A stretch of 59,693 nt of DNA, from the NCBI RefSeq assembly GCF_022836475.1, contig NZ_BQXH01000015.1, forward strand, positions 1 through 59,693. The letters run 5' to 3'. Positions 34,209-44,013 of the stretch are shown piece after piece. Under the pieces are notes generated by a model. The model saw only the letters and a list, made by a program, of their open reading frames with translations. It did not search any database and had not been told where the DNA came from. The DNA comes from Ligilactobacillus pabuli. Its GTDB lineage: Bacteria; Bacillota; Bacilli; Lactobacillales; Lactobacillaceae. A program made the translations under genes and the position numbers. Position 1 is the first letter of the stretch, and the number at the start of each line of letters is the position of its first letter.

Positions 34209-35171
34209 ATGAATTTTTTACCGATGATAGGAACGGCAATTTTTAGTTTGGTGTTAACAATCATTTTTACACCGCTATTTATTAACTATGCCCATCAAAA
34301 AAATGTAGGACAGATGATCCGTGAAGAAGGACCTAAGTGGCATGAAAAGAAATCTGGGACCCCAACGATGGGCGGAATGGTTTTTGACCTTGCTATTGTC
34401 TTGACCGCAGTGATCGTACCGCTGATCATGCAAGATTTAGGACCACAGGTGTTGATCTTAGACTTTATCTTAGCTTTGTATGGTTTTTTGGGCTTCTTTG
34501 ATGATTCAATTAAGCTTTTTAAAAAGCAAAATGAGGGCTTGAAGGCCTGGCAAAAGCTGCTCGGACAAATCGTTGGCGGGGTCATCTTCCTGGTTGTTTA
34601 TCAGCATGAAAAACTGCCATTTAGTTTAAATGTGCTGGGCTTTCAACTGAATGTTGCCTGGATCTATGCATTGTTTGTGTTATTCTGGCTGATTGGATTT
34701 TCTAATGCAGTTAATCTAACAGATGGCATCGATGGGTTGGTAGCTGGTCAAGCTACAATTGCTTTTGGTGCTTACGGCATTATTGCTTATGTCCAAGCAC
34801 AATACGATGTACTGATCTTTTGTTTGGCAGTGGTCGGAGCGTTGGTTGGTTTCTTCTTGTTTAACAAAAAACCAGCGAAGATCTTTATGGGTGACATGGG
34901 GTCGTTGGCCTTGGGTGGTGCGTTAGCGGCAGTTTCAATTTTATTGCACCATGAATTGTCATTACTGTTTATCGGTCTGATCTTTGTGGTTGAAACAGCT
35001 AGTGTGATTTTACAAGTTATCTCGTTTAAAACGACAGGAAAACGAATTTTCAAAATGAGTCCATTACACCACCACTTTGAATTGAGTGGTTGGAGTGAAT
35101 GGAAGATCGACATCGTCTTTTGGACCATTGGTTTGGTCATGGCGGTAGTATCATTATGGGTTATTTTATAA
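34209..35171 (+). CDS. mraY: Phospho-MurNAc-pentapeptide translocase
   Basis: This 320-residue enzyme with about ten membrane helices makes lipid I from UDP-MurNAc-pentapeptide and undecaprenyl phosphate. Marks are [25 protein letters not shown] with the catalytic Asp pair, [24 protein letters not shown] and [12 protein letters not shown] precedes the ATG. It lies between pbp2X and murD in the dcw order. Confidence 0.97.
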   Translation: MNFLPMIGTAIFSLVLTIIFTPLFINYAHQKNVGQMIREEGPKWHEKKSGTPTMGGMVFDLAIVLTAVIVPLIMQDLGPQVLILDFILALYGFLGFFDDSIKLFKKQNEGLKAWQKLLGQIVGGVIFLVVYQHEKLPFSLNVLGFQLNVAWIYALFVLFWLIGFSNAVNLTDGIDGLVAGQATIAFGAYGIIAYVQAQYDVLIFCLAVVGALVGFFLFNKKPAKIFMGDMGSLALGGALAAVSILLHHELSLLFIGLIFVVETASVILQVISFKTTGKRIFKMSPLHHHFELSGWSEWKIDIVFWTIGLVMAVVSLWVIL

Positions 35172-35252
35172 AAGAAAGTTAAGTGTTGTTCGTTTATTAG
35201 CGATGAGGCACGGAAATTTGCTATAAATAAACGAAACAAGGGAGTTTGAGAA

Positions 35253-36623
35253 ATGAAAAAGATTACGGATTATCAGAATAAAAACATTTTAGTTTTAGGT
35301 TTGGGGAAAAGTGGAGTCAATGCTGCTAAACTACTGCATAAATTGGCAGCAAATGTCACAGTTAATGATAAGAAAGTTCCGTCTGATCACAAATTGGTGG
35401 ATGAATTAACAGAGATGGGCATTCAAGTTGTAACAGGAAGTCACCCGCTAGAATTACTAGACAATTGTAATTTAATGGTGAAAAATCCCGGAATTCCGTA
35501 CGATAATCCTTTAGTGAAAGAAGCTCTTGCTCGTCAGATCAGTGTGATCACGGAACCTGAGTTAGCTTATGAAGTTTCCGAAGCACCAATGATCGGAGTC
35601 ACAGGAACTAATGGTAAAACGACAACCACAACATTGATTTCATTGATGTTGGCAAAAACTCATTTTAACCATGTTTACACGGCGGGAAATATTGGAACGT
35701 CGGTTTCTATGGTTGCTCAAAAAGCGCAGGCCGATGATGTGATCGTGACTGAACTATCGAGTTTCCAGCTGAATGGAATTACTCAGCTGCACCCGCATAT
35801 TGCAGTTTTGACTAACTTATATGAAGCACACACAGATTTTCATGGGACTCATGAAAAATATGTGCAAGCTAAATTGAAAATTACTCAAAATCAAACGGCT
35901 GCGGACTTTTTTGTCGTTAACTGGGATAATGCTGAGGTTCGCCAAGCCAGCGCAGTTTCGCAGGCACAATTAGTTCCGTTTTCGGCGCAAGATGCGATTG
36001 AAACAGGCGCTTACCTGCGCGATGGCGACTTGTATTATCAAAAGGAACGAATTATGGCTGCCAGTGAGATCAAACTCCCAGGGGAACATAATATTGAAAA
36101 TGCCTTGGCTGCCATTGTCGTGGCAAAAATACTCGGACAAGACAATCATCATATCGTTGAGGTCTTGAAGACCTTCTCTGGTGTTAAGCACCGGACCCAA
36201 TTTTTAACGACTTACCAAGGTCGAAGCTTCTACAATGATTCAAAGGCAACAAACTTAGAAGCTACGGAAAAAGCCCTGGAAGGATTTAAAAAGCCAGTGG
36301 TATTGTTGGCTGGTGGATTAGACCGAGGCTTATCCTTTGAAAAACTGCTACCAAGTTTAAAACAGCATGTTTCAGCGTTGATTGTTTTTGGTCAGACCGC
36401 TAAACAGCTGGCTGATTTGGGCCAGCGAGCAGGGATCAAGCAAATCGAATTTTCCCAAGATGCTGCGACTGCTGTACCGCAAGCCTTTGCTTTAAGTCAG
36501 CCCGGTGATGTGATCTTATTGTCACCAGCCTGTGCTAGCTGGGACCAGTGGCCAACTTTTGAGGTCCGTGGTGATAAGTTTATTGAAGCAGTCGATAAAT
36601 TGATGAAAAAAACGGAGGAATAA
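35253..36623 (+). CDS. murD: UDP-MurNAc-L-alanine:D-glutamate ligase
   Basis: This 456-residue Mur ligase adds D-glutamate to the peptidoglycan precursor. The N-terminal Rossmann domain is LVLGLGKSGVNAAKLL, the ATP P-loop is GVTGTNGKTTTT, ELSSFQL is in the centre, and the C-terminal domain has NDSKATN and LSPACASWDQ. It starts at the ATG after GGGAG and ends three bases before the murG ATG. murC and ftsW are not in this cluster, as is common in lactobacilli. Confidence 0.97.
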   Translation: MKKITDYQNKNILVLGLGKSGVNAAKLLHKLAANVTVNDKKVPSDHKLVDELTEMGIQVVTGSHPLELLDNCNLMVKNPGIPYDNPLVKEALARQISVITEPELAYEVSEAPMIGVTGTNGKTTTTTLISLMLAKTHFNHVYTAGNIGTSVSMVAQKAQADDVIVTELSSFQLNGITQLHPHIAVLTNLYEAHTDFHGTHEKYVQAKLKITQNQTAADFFVVNWDNAEVRQASAVSQAQLVPFSAQDAIETGAYLRDGDLYYQKERIMAASEIKLPGEHNIENALAAIVVAKILGQDNHHIVEVLKTFSGVKHRTQFLTTYQGRSFYNDSKATNLEATEKALEGFKKPVVLLAGGLDRGLSFEKLLPSLKQHVSALIVFGQTAKQLADLGQRAGIKQIEFSQDAATAVPQAFALSQPGDVILLSPACASWDQWPTFEVRGDKFIEAVDKLMKKTEE

Positions 36624-36626
36624 TTG

Positions 36627-37721
36627 ATGAGGTTATTAATTTCTGGTGGCGGGACGGGTGGTCACATCTACCCAGCACTCGCACTGATCGAAGCATTGCA
36701 GCAAAAAGATCCAGCTGCAGAAATTTTGTACGTTGGTACAAAAAAGGGCCTTGAAAGTAAAATTGTTCCGGATGCGGGTATTCCGTTTAAAACCGTAGAA
36801 ATTCAGGGCTTCCGGCGGTCTTTAAGTTTAGAAAACGTCAAGACTGTCTACTTATTTTTAAAGAGTGTGCGTGATTCTAAAAAAATTATTCGTGAATTTA
36901 AGCCAGACGTTGTTGTTGGAACTGGCGGATATGTCTGCGGTGCAGTGGTATATGCAGCGGCTAAGCTAAAAATTCCAACGTTGATTCATGAACAAAACAG
37001 TGTATCAGGTGTCACAAATAAGTTTTTGAGTCGCTATGTTAATAAAATTGGGATTTGTTTTCCCGATGTGAAAGCTGATTTTCCTGCTGAAAAAGTGGTC
37101 TTTACTGGTAATCCACGGGCTCAGCAAGTGGCGGGGATCAAGCCGAATAATACTTTGCAGAACTATGGGTTAAAAGCGGACCAACCGACATTGTTGATCT
37201 TTGGTGGTTCTCGCGGTGCAGAAAAAATCAATCAAACGGCGATAGCAACTGCGCAAATGTTTCGAGATAGTCCTTACCAGGTCTTATTTGTGACCGGACG
37301 AGTGCATTATGATAAACTAATGCAACAACCAGCGGCTAAAAACCTACCGGCTAATTTCTTTATTCAACCATATATTCCTGATATGCCGCAAATTTTGCCT
37401 GAAATATCAGCAATCGTTGGGCGAGCAGGAGCAACTAGTTTAGCAGAAATTACTGCACTAGGGATCCCTAGTATTTTGATTCCAAGTCCGTATGTTACTA
37501 ACGACCACCAGACTAAAAATGCAATGAGTCTGGTGGATCAGCATGCAGCTAAGTTGATCAAGGAACAGGACTTGACTGCCGAGCGTCTGTTTGAAACGGC
37601 AAATGAATTAATGTCAGATGAAGATTTATGTCAGCAAATGGCACACAATGCTAAACAAGCCGGTGTTCCAGATGCAGCTGATAAATTATTAGACGTTTTA
37701 GAAAGTATTAGTCAAAAATAA
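36627..37721 (+). CDS. murG: Lipid II synthase (UDP-GlcNAc transferase)
   Basis: This 364-residue membrane-associated GT28 glycosyltransferase makes lipid II from lipid I. Marks are the glycine-rich [14 protein letters not shown] near the start, [23 protein letters not shown] and [15 protein letters not shown] at the end of murD serves the ATG at 36627; a TTG directly before it is an unlikely start. Confidence 0.97.
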   Translation: MRLLISGGGTGGHIYPALALIEALQQKDPAAEILYVGTKKGLESKIVPDAGIPFKTVEIQGFRRSLSLENVKTVYLFLKSVRDSKKIIREFKPDVVVGTGGYVCGAVVYAAAKLKIPTLIHEQNSVSGVTNKFLSRYVNKIGICFPDVKADFPAEKVVFTGNPRAQQVAGIKPNNTLQNYGLKADQPTLLIFGGSRGAEKINQTAIATAQMFRDSPYQVLFVTGRVHYDKLMQQPAAKNLPANFFIQPYIPDMPQILPEISAIVGRAGATSLAEITALGIPSILIPSPYVTNDHQTKNAMSLVDQHAAKLIKEQDLTAERLFETANELMSDEDLCQQMAHNAKQAGVPDAADKLLDVLESISQK

Positions 37722-37783
37722 GCTAGGGCTCTGCACCTTGTTATATCAAATAATCATGGACTTAGGAAGGGGGCAGAATCAAC

Positions 37784-38638
37784 GTGGCATTTAAATGGCA
37801 CAAGAAACGACCACAGCGTTCTTCTGCTCCATTAACACCTTGGGAGCAAGAACAGCAACGGCGCAAGCAACGATTAGAGTCTGAACAGAAGAAAACAGTG
37901 TTGCGTCCAACTTATGATAAAAACTTGCCCAAACTTAAAAAGAAACGGACTCAACGCCTAAAGAAGCATGAAAAAGTGCTCTTGACTGTTTTTACGACAA
38001 TTGCTATGGTAACCTTGTATTTTATTTTACCAATTAGTCGGGTCACTTCGGTTAAAATCAACAGTACTTACGATGAAAGTAAGGATGAAATTTTATCTGC
38101 GACAGGCTTAAATTACTATGAATCTTTGTTTGTGGTTTGGCCTAAAACTGAGGCAATCAAAGAGCAGGTTAAGCAAAAAGTACCTTCAGTACAGGCGGTT
38201 CACGTATTATATAAAGGGAGTCATGTGACAGTTAATGTGCGTCAGTACCCGATGGTGGGTTATTTAAAAAAAGACGGTAACTACTACCGTGTAACTGCGA
38301 ATGGGGCTGTTGCTGTACAAAAACTCTCTGGAATCACTGGTAAATATCCAGTTTTCAATAACTTTAAGTCTACACAGGTCTTGAAAACTGTAGCCCAGAA
38401 ATATACGAGTTTACCGCCTGAGATCAAGCAAGGTATTTCAGAAATTCATGCGATCCCCAGTCGAGTGGATCCGGAAAAAATTAAGCTGTATATGAATGAT
38501 GGCAATCAAGTGATTGCTAAGGCAACTACATTTGACCGAAAAATGAAGTATTATTCAAATATTGCTGCTAATATGGATCGTCCCGGAGTAGTCGACATTG
38601 AAGTCGGTGCGTACTCGTATCCATATCATAAAAAATAA
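37784..38638 (+). CDS. divIB: Cell division protein DivIB/FtsQ
   Basis: This 284-residue protein has a long basic cytoplasmic N-terminus (about 67 residues), one membrane helix (VLLTVFTTIAMVTLYFILPI) and an extracellular POTRA domain starting at VTSVKINSTYDESKD, then the beta domain. It belongs to the DivIB–FtsL–DivIC septal complex. The start is GTG with AAGGGGG upstream. This is the last gene before a promoter-bearing gap in front of ftsA. Confidence 0.93.
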   Translation: MAFKWHKKRPQRSSAPLTPWEQEQQRRKQRLESEQKKTVLRPTYDKNLPKLKKKRTQRLKKHEKVLLTVFTTIAMVTLYFILPISRVTSVKINSTYDESKDEILSATGLNYYESLFVVWPKTEAIKEQVKQKVPSVQAVHVLYKGSHVTVNVRQYPMVGYLKKDGNYYRVTANGAVAVQKLSGITGKYPVFNNFKSTQVLKTVAQKYTSLPPEIKQGISEIHAIPSRVDPEKIKLYMNDGNQVIAKATTFDRKMKYYSNIAANMDRPGVVDIEVGAYSYPYHKK

Positions 38639-38670
38639 AAAAATTATTGATTTGTTAGCACAATCATGGT

Positions 38671-38696
38671 AATCATAGCGGTTTCTATGGTAAAAT
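38671..38696 (+). promoter_or_regulatory. Probable internal promoter for ftsAZ
   Basis: An extended -10 (TATGGTAAAAT, box at 38691–38696) overlaps the inverted repeat CATAG–CTATG. The -35 is weak. The 57-base leader ends at the ftsA ribosome site AGGGGG. Confidence 0.5.
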
Positions 38697-38752
38697 TCTT
38701 TTATTAACCTTTTTGTAATCTAAAACATTAAAAATAACTAGGGGGCTGAAAA

Positions 38753-40105
38753 ATGAATAATTCTGATATATTCGTCGGTTTAGACATTGGTACGACTTCT
38801 ATCAAAGTCATCATCGCAGAGTATGTAAAAAATCAGCTCAACATTATCGGATATGGAAATACGGGCTCAGTTGGCCTAAATCGTGGCGTTATTGTTGATA
38901 TTGACCAAGTGGTCTTATCAATCAAGGACGCAGTTAAACAAGCAGAGCAACGTGCAAACATTGATATTTCTGATGTAACTGTTGGGATTCCCGCAAATAT
39001 GCTTCAAATTGAACAATGTCATGGGATGATTGCTGTCAGCGAGGAAGATGGTAGTGCTAAAGAGATTAACGAGAGCGACGTCCGTAAAGTCACTCAGGCG
39101 GCATTAGTCCAAAACTTACCACCAGAACGGACCGTGATCGACATTGTTCCGGATGAATTCATCGTCGATGGATTTGATGGCATCCAGGACCCACGTGGCA
39201 TGGTTGGGGTCAGAATGGAAATGCAAGGCGTTATGTATACCGGGCCCAAAACAATTTTACATAACACAAAAAAATGTGTTGAACGTGCTGGCCTAAATGT
39301 GGCAGATATTGTTGTGGCACCAATTGCCTTATCGCAAGTTGCGTTAAATGATGGGGAACAAGACTTTGGTGCAATCGTCGTTGATTTAGGCGGCGGTAAA
39401 ACAACTGCTGCAGTGGTCCACGACCATAAGTTGAAATATACTTATTTAGACCAAGAAGGCGGCGACTTTGTCACACGAGACATTTCGGTAGTATTGAATA
39501 CTTCAATCGAAAATGCTGAAATGCTTAAGAGAAACTACGGGTACGCGATGTCTGCGTTAGCTTCTGATGAAGATTCGTTCCCGGTTCAAGTTGTCGGACG
39601 CCAGGAACCAGAAAAAGTCACTGAAGAATATTTATCGGAGATTATTGAAGCACGTTTACGGCAAATTTTTGACAAATTAGCCGGAGCTTTGGACCAAATT
39701 AACGCTTTTCAGTTGCCGGGCGGTGTTGTTTTAACTGGCGGAATGGCTGCTTTACCAGGAATTGCTGAATTGGCTGAAGAAATTTTTCAGGTTCAAGTCA
39801 AGGTCTTTATTCCACAAGAAATTAACTTACGGATCCCTTCATTTACACAGGTCATTGGGTTAGTCGAATACGCAACCAAACGCAGTGAAATTGAAATGAT
39901 CGTTAAACAAACTTTAGGCTCTGTTAAAGCAAGCCGGCAGGTTGCTGCTACGCAATCAAACCGGGGAATGCAAGCTGAGCAAAAACCAACAAAAAAACAA
40001 AAGAAGAATAATCACGCTGGTCAGCCAAAAGAAAAGCAAGATTCCAACAATGAGGGTGGATTCGGTTATAAGTTCAAGCATATGTTTGACAACTTCTTTG
40101 ACTAA
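38753..40105 (+). CDS. ftsA: Cell division actin homologue FtsA
   Basis: This 450-residue protein has FVGLDIGTTSIKVIIAE at the start, the SHS2 1C domain, VVDLGGGKTTAAVVHD and VLTGGMAALPGI. A Gln/Lys/Asn-rich linker from about 395 leads to a C-terminal amphipathic helix (GYKFKHMFDNFF) that tethers FtsZ to the membrane. ftsZ follows after 24 bases. Confidence 0.96.
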   Translation: MNNSDIFVGLDIGTTSIKVIIAEYVKNQLNIIGYGNTGSVGLNRGVIVDIDQVVLSIKDAVKQAEQRANIDISDVTVGIPANMLQIEQCHGMIAVSEEDGSAKEINESDVRKVTQAALVQNLPPERTVIDIVPDEFIVDGFDGIQDPRGMVGVRMEMQGVMYTGPKTILHNTKKCVERAGLNVADIVVAPIALSQVALNDGEQDFGAIVVDLGGGKTTAAVVHDHKLKYTYLDQEGGDFVTRDISVVLNTSIENAEMLKRNYGYAMSALASDEDSFPVQVVGRQEPEKVTEEYLSEIIEARLRQIFDKLAGALDQINAFQLPGGVVLTGGMAALPGIAELAEEIFQVQVKVFIPQEINLRIPSFTQVIGLVEYATKRSEIEMIVKQTLGSVKASRQVAATQSNRGMQAEQKPTKKQKKNNHAGQPKEKQDSNNEGGFGYKFKHMFDNFFD

Positions 40106-40129
40106 ACGACTTTAATAGGAGGAATTATA

Positions 40130-41386
40130 ATGGAGTTTTCATTAGATGCAAGCGAAAATAATACTGGCGCTACAATCAAAGTAATTGGTGTCGGCGGTGC
40201 TGGTGGTAATGCAATCAACCGGATGATCGAAGACGACGTCAAAGGAGTCGAATTTATCGTTGCCAACACGGATGTTCAGGCATTACAAAATTCAAAAGCT
40301 GAAACAAAAATTCAACTTGGGCCGAAACTAACTAAAGGTCTAGGTGCTGGTGCTAATCCTGATGTTGGGAGTAAAGCCGGTCAAGAAAGTGAAGAATCAA
40401 TTGCTGAAAGTTTGAGTGGAGCAGACATGGTCTTTGTGACTGCCGGAATGGGTGGCGGTACCGGAACAGGTGCAGCCCCAATTATTGCTAAAATCGCCAA
40501 AGAACAAGGTGCATTGACAGTTGGGGTTGTTACTCGTCCATTTACTTTTGAAGGTCCTAAGCGTGCTAGATTTGCCGCTGAAGGCGTTGCTAAGATGAAG
40601 GAACATGTTGACACCTTAGTTATTATTGCCAATAATCGTTTGTTAGAAATTGTTGACAAAAAGACACCAATGTTGGAAGCATTCCAAGAAGCAGATAATG
40701 TCTTGCGTCAGGGTGTGCAAGGAATTTCTGATTTGATTACTTCACCTGGTTATGTGAACTTGGATTTTGCCGATGTTAAAACTGTGATGCAAGACCAAGG
40801 TTCAGCCTTGATGGGAATTGGTTCAGCTAACGGCGAAAACAGGACAGAAGATGCAACTAAAAAAGCGATTTCTTCACCATTACTTGAAGTTTCAATCGAT
40901 GGTGCTGAACAAGTCCTATTGAATATTACTGGTGGACCAGACTTGAGCTTGTTTGAAGCCCAAGCTGCTTCTGATATTGTGGCTCAGGCTGCAACTAGTG
41001 ACGTAAACATTATCTTTGGGACATCTATTAATGAAAACCTCGATGATAGTGTGATCGTAACTGTGATCGCCACAGGGATCGATAAAAAGAAAGCTAAAAA
41101 AGAACAACGGCGTGTGAGTCGCGAAGAACGTCCTGCTGCTCCAGACAACGGAGATCAAGCGGCAGTCAGACGTGATCCATTAGGCGACTGGGATTTAAAC
41201 CGAGAAATTAATGGTGACCGTCAAGCTGCGCAAGATTCACGTGAAAATGAATTTAAGAACATTGAAAAGAAAGATTTTAATGTCTTTGGCTCAGCTTCAG
41301 CTGAAAGCAATAGCGACAACAATCAGGATAATGATGAAGATGAAGGCTTAAACTTGCCACCATTCTTGCGTCACCGTCGCCGTTAA
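40130..41386 (+). CDS. ftsZ: Cell division tubulin homologue FtsZ
   Basis: This 418-residue GTPase forms the Z ring. The nucleotide motif [11 protein letters not shown] is near residue 20, the tubulin signature [10 protein letters not shown] is near 105 and the T7 loop [11 protein letters not shown] near 205. A long acidic linker ends in the conserved tail [12 protein letters not shown], which contacts FtsA, SepF and EzrA. It has a strong AGGAGG ribosome site. sepF follows in the same operon. Confidence 0.98.
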   Translation: MEFSLDASENNTGATIKVIGVGGAGGNAINRMIEDDVKGVEFIVANTDVQALQNSKAETKIQLGPKLTKGLGAGANPDVGSKAGQESEESIAESLSGADMVFVTAGMGGGTGTGAAPIIAKIAKEQGALTVGVVTRPFTFEGPKRARFAAEGVAKMKEHVDTLVIIANNRLLEIVDKKTPMLEAFQEADNVLRQGVQGISDLITSPGYVNLDFADVKTVMQDQGSALMGIGSANGENRTEDATKKAISSPLLEVSIDGAEQVLLNITGGPDLSLFEAQAASDIVAQAATSDVNIIFGTSINENLDDSVIVTVIATGIDKKKAKKEQRRVSREERPAAPDNGDQAAVRRDPLGDWDLNREINGDRQAAQDSRENEFKNIEKKDFNVFGSASAESNSDNNQDNDEDEGLNLPPFLRHRRR

Positions 41387-41420
41387 GAGAGGTTGCCTTT
41401 GAAACGAAGGAGGGTAACAA

Positions 41421-41849
41421 ATGTCACTGACAGATAAAATAAACAGCTGGTTTGGTGATTATGAAGAACCAGTCGCCGACGAAAGCTATCAGGACTCGCG
41501 TGTGTCGGAAGAAGAACCGCGCATACAACGGTCTTCACGAGTGATGTCATTGCGTTCAAGCAAAGGTGAAGAAGTCATTAATAAAAAAATTATGTTGTTT
41601 GAACCTAGTATTTTTTCTGATGTTAAAGCAATTGCTTCACGACTTTTATCAGGCGAAGCAGCAGTGATTAATTTTCAAAAAATGGATGATCAGCAAGCGC
41701 ATCGGGTCGTGGACTTTTTATCGGGAGTGATTTTTGCAATTGACGGCGAGATTTCACGGGTTGGTGACAAGATCTTTCTTTGCACACCGCGTGAATTTAC
41801 GGTTGAAGGCGACATTCATGATAATAATGTGCGTCAGACTGATTTTTAA
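41421..41849 (+). CDS. sepF: Cell division protein SepF
   Basis: This 142-residue protein starts with an amphipathic membrane helix (DKINSWFGDYEE). The SepF domain begins INKKIMLFEPSIFSDV and contains VINFQKMDDQQAHRVVDFLSG. SepF rings bundle FtsZ and anchor it to the membrane. It follows ftsZ directly and precedes ylmG, as in B. subtilis. Confidence 0.95.
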   Translation: MSLTDKINSWFGDYEEPVADESYQDSRVSEEEPRIQRSSRVMSLRSSKGEEVINKKIMLFEPSIFSDVKAIASRLLSGEAAVINFQKMDDQQAHRVVDFLSGVIFAIDGEISRVGDKIFLCTPREFTVEGDIHDNNVRQTDF

Positions 41850-41861
41850 GGAGATTTTGGG

Positions 41862-42128
41862 TTGTTATTGATGATTATAAATGGCTTGTTTCAAGTCTAT
41901 ACCTTATTGATCGTGATTTTTGTGTTAATGTCATGGTTTCCAGGTGCATACGAAACTAAGCTGGGAGAAATCTTGGCTAAAGTTTGCCGGCCATATTTAA
42001 GTTTATTTGATTTTGTCCCACCTTTTTTTGGAATTAGTTTTGCACCATTAATCGCAATTATTGTCTTGGAATTTGTCCAAAGCGGGCTGATTTATTTGTT
42101 GGCAATGTTAGGTCTTGGAGGATTGTAG
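41862..42128 (+). CDS. ylmG: YggT family membrane protein YlmG
   Basis: This 88-residue protein has two membrane helices and the YggT pattern LMSWFPGA...CRPYLSLFDFVPP. The start is TTG, eight bases after AAGGAG, which overlaps the sepF stop region. It is conserved next to sepF across Firmicutes; its role in division or osmotic response is not settled. Confidence 0.88.
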   Translation: MLLMIINGLFQVYTLLIVIFVLMSWFPGAYETKLGEILAKVCRPYLSLFDFVPPFFGISFAPLIAIIVLEFVQSGLIYLLAMLGLGGL

Positions 42129-42130
42129 TT

Positions 42131-42922
42131 TTGAAAACTGTGAAAAAATCAATTTATCAGCATTTTCGTGCTGAAGAAGCACCATTGATCGACAGTTTAA
42201 ACGACATGATCAATCAAGCAGCGAGTGAGTATCGACCAATTTTGTCCCATTTTTTAAATCCGCGTGAATTATACATTGCACGAACGCTTGTTAATATGCA
42301 AGACGAAGTGAAATTAAGTGCTAATGGCGGAGTTCCTGGGGCTGAACGACAAAGAGCGTTGTTTTATCCTGAATATTATGAGCCAGAAATTGCTGATTTT
42401 CAGATAACGTTAATGGAAGTTAGTTATCCCCATAAGTTTGCGGTCTTGCACCACGGCAGTATTTTAGGAACTCTGGTTAATAGTGGGGTGCAACGGGAAG
42501 TTTTAGGCGATATCATTACTGATGCACAACGGTGGCAATTTTTTGTAGAGGCCCCGATTGCTTCATTTTTGACGGGAGAAATTGACCGAATTTCACGAGT
42601 GAAAGTTCGACTGGAAGAACAGCCTTTAAGTCAAACGGTTGAGCAAATCAGCGAGTGGGAAGAAGTTGAAGAAACGGTTTCTTCCTTGCGTGCTGATGTC
42701 TTAATTTCACATTTTTATAATGTATCTCGTAAGCATGCCAAGGATTTATTTCATGCACACAAGATTCAGTTAAATTGGATGACTTTAGAAAAGCCAGACT
42801 ATGAATTAGCTGATTTTGATATTTTATCTGTCCGTGGATATGGACGGATTCGATTAAATGAACAAAATGGTGTTTCTAAAAAAGGTAAGCTAAAAATTAG
42901 TGCAGCAGTTTTAAGAAAGTAG
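42131..42922 (+). CDS. ylmH: S4-domain RNA-binding protein YlmH
   Basis: This 263-residue protein has a C-terminal S4 domain (RADVLISHFYNVSRKHAKDLF) preceded by the YlmH N-terminal region, which contains PGAERQRALFYP. YlmH homologues have been linked to ribosome rescue by tRNA-bound stalled 50S binding. It starts at TTG nine bases after GGAGG, two bases after ylmG. It lies between ylmG and divIVA as in Bacillus. Confidence 0.92.
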   Translation: MKTVKKSIYQHFRAEEAPLIDSLNDMINQAASEYRPILSHFLNPRELYIARTLVNMQDEVKLSANGGVPGAERQRALFYPEYYEPEIADFQITLMEVSYPHKFAVLHHGSILGTLVNSGVQREVLGDIITDAQRWQFFVEAPIASFLTGEIDRISRVKVRLEEQPLSQTVEQISEWEEVEETVSSLRADVLISHFYNVSRKHAKDLFHAHKIQLNWMTLEKPDYELADFDILSVRGYGRIRLNEQNGVSKKGKLKISAAVLRK

Positions 42923-42952
42923 TATGGTAAAATCAATAGGAGGTGTTGGTCA

Positions 42953-43681
42953 ATGACATTGACCCCGTTGGATATTCACAATAAAGAATTTAAAGTTAAA
43001 TTGCGCGGCTATGATCAGGATGAAGTTAATGATTTTCTAGATCAAATTATTAAAGATTATGAAATGACCCTGCAAGAAAATGAAAGACTGAATTCTAGCT
43101 TAGAACAAAGTAATGAAAAGCTGAAGTACTTTAATGATTTGAAAGATTCTTTGAATCAATCGATCATTGTTGCGCAAGAAGCAGCGGATAAAGTTAAGGC
43201 AAATTCAACTAGAGAAGCTGATATTATTCAGCGTGAAGCCCAAAAAGAAGGGCAAGATGCCATTGATCAGGCCAATGAAAAGGCACGGCACATTATTGAT
43301 CAGGCTTCCCATAAAGCAACACAGTTGGCATTAGAAACAGATGGTTTGCGTAAGCAAGCACGGATCTTCCGCCAAAAGCTTCAAGTCATGATGGAATCTC
43401 AGTTAGAAGTTGTCCGTGGCTCTGAATGGGACGATATTTTAAAGCAGGGTGAAACAAGCAGTTATGAAGAAATTCAAGACGCTTTACGTCATGAAGAAGA
43501 GCTTGACAAGGAACCGTTTGAGGAAGTAGAATCAAATGATGTAGTAGATGATGCTGTGGTAAATAATCAAGAAGAAGATCTTGATAATGATGACACAGTT
43601 GTCATTTTCCCAGATGCATCTGAAACAGACGAAGGACAACACTTCGCTGCAGAAGATGACGAAGCTAAAGCAGAAAACTAA
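42953..43681 (+). CDS. divIVA: Cell division initiation protein DivIVA
   Basis: This 242-residue coiled-coil protein starts with the membrane-binding LTPLDIHNKEFKVKLRGYDQDEVNDF. A long central coiled coil follows, then a strongly acidic C-terminal tail from about 185. It binds negatively curved membrane at septa and poles; here it probably places MinCD. AGGAGG precedes the ATG. It is followed by the ileS T-box, a conserved neighbour pair. Confidence 0.96.
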   Translation: MTLTPLDIHNKEFKVKLRGYDQDEVNDFLDQIIKDYEMTLQENERLNSSLEQSNEKLKYFNDLKDSLNQSIIVAQEAADKVKANSTREADIIQREAQKEGQDAIDQANEKARHIIDQASHKATQLALETDGLRKQARIFRQKLQVMMESQLEVVRGSEWDDILKQGETSSYEEIQDALRHEEELDKEPFEEVESNDVVDDAVVNNQEEDLDNDDTVVIFPDASETDEGQHFAAEDDEAKAEN

Positions 43682-43689
43682 AATTATTA

Positions 43690-43938
43690 CGGAGAATGCG
43701 AATTTCAGCGAAAGTCCTAGCGAGTTGGTGGATGGTGGAAGACCAATGATGGTAACTGATAATTTATCCCCTCCTAAATGTCAGACTGAATAGTACATAA
43801 GTAGTTAGTAAGTTTGACCGGCTAATGACCGTTAACTCATTTTCAAGGAAATCTGACCGGTGATTTTTCAGCGTTGCAGATTTCGAATTTGGGTGGTACC
43901 ACGAAGAATTTCGTCCCTAGCGGATGAGGTTCTTTTTT
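43690..43938 (+). promoter_or_regulatory. T-box leader of ileS
   Basis: The T-box sequence GGGTGGTACCACG is at 43891–43903. The terminator (43905–43938) pairs AGAATTTCGTCC with GGATGAGGTTCT and has seven T. The stem I region includes GGTGGATGGTGGAAGACC, and ATC at 43766–43768 is a plausible isoleucine specifier, tentatively placed. Uncharged tRNA-Ile would permit ileS expression. Confidence 0.9.
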
Positions 43939-44013
43939 TGTATCCGGCCTAAATTCTTTGGCTGGGAATTGGACAAGATAGTTATGTAAATTTAAAAGAA
44001 AAGGGGCTAAATA

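Noticed and set aside
43581-43793. 70-residue frame after divIVA
   Set aside because: It is an out-of-frame reading of the divIVA tail running into the T-box leader.
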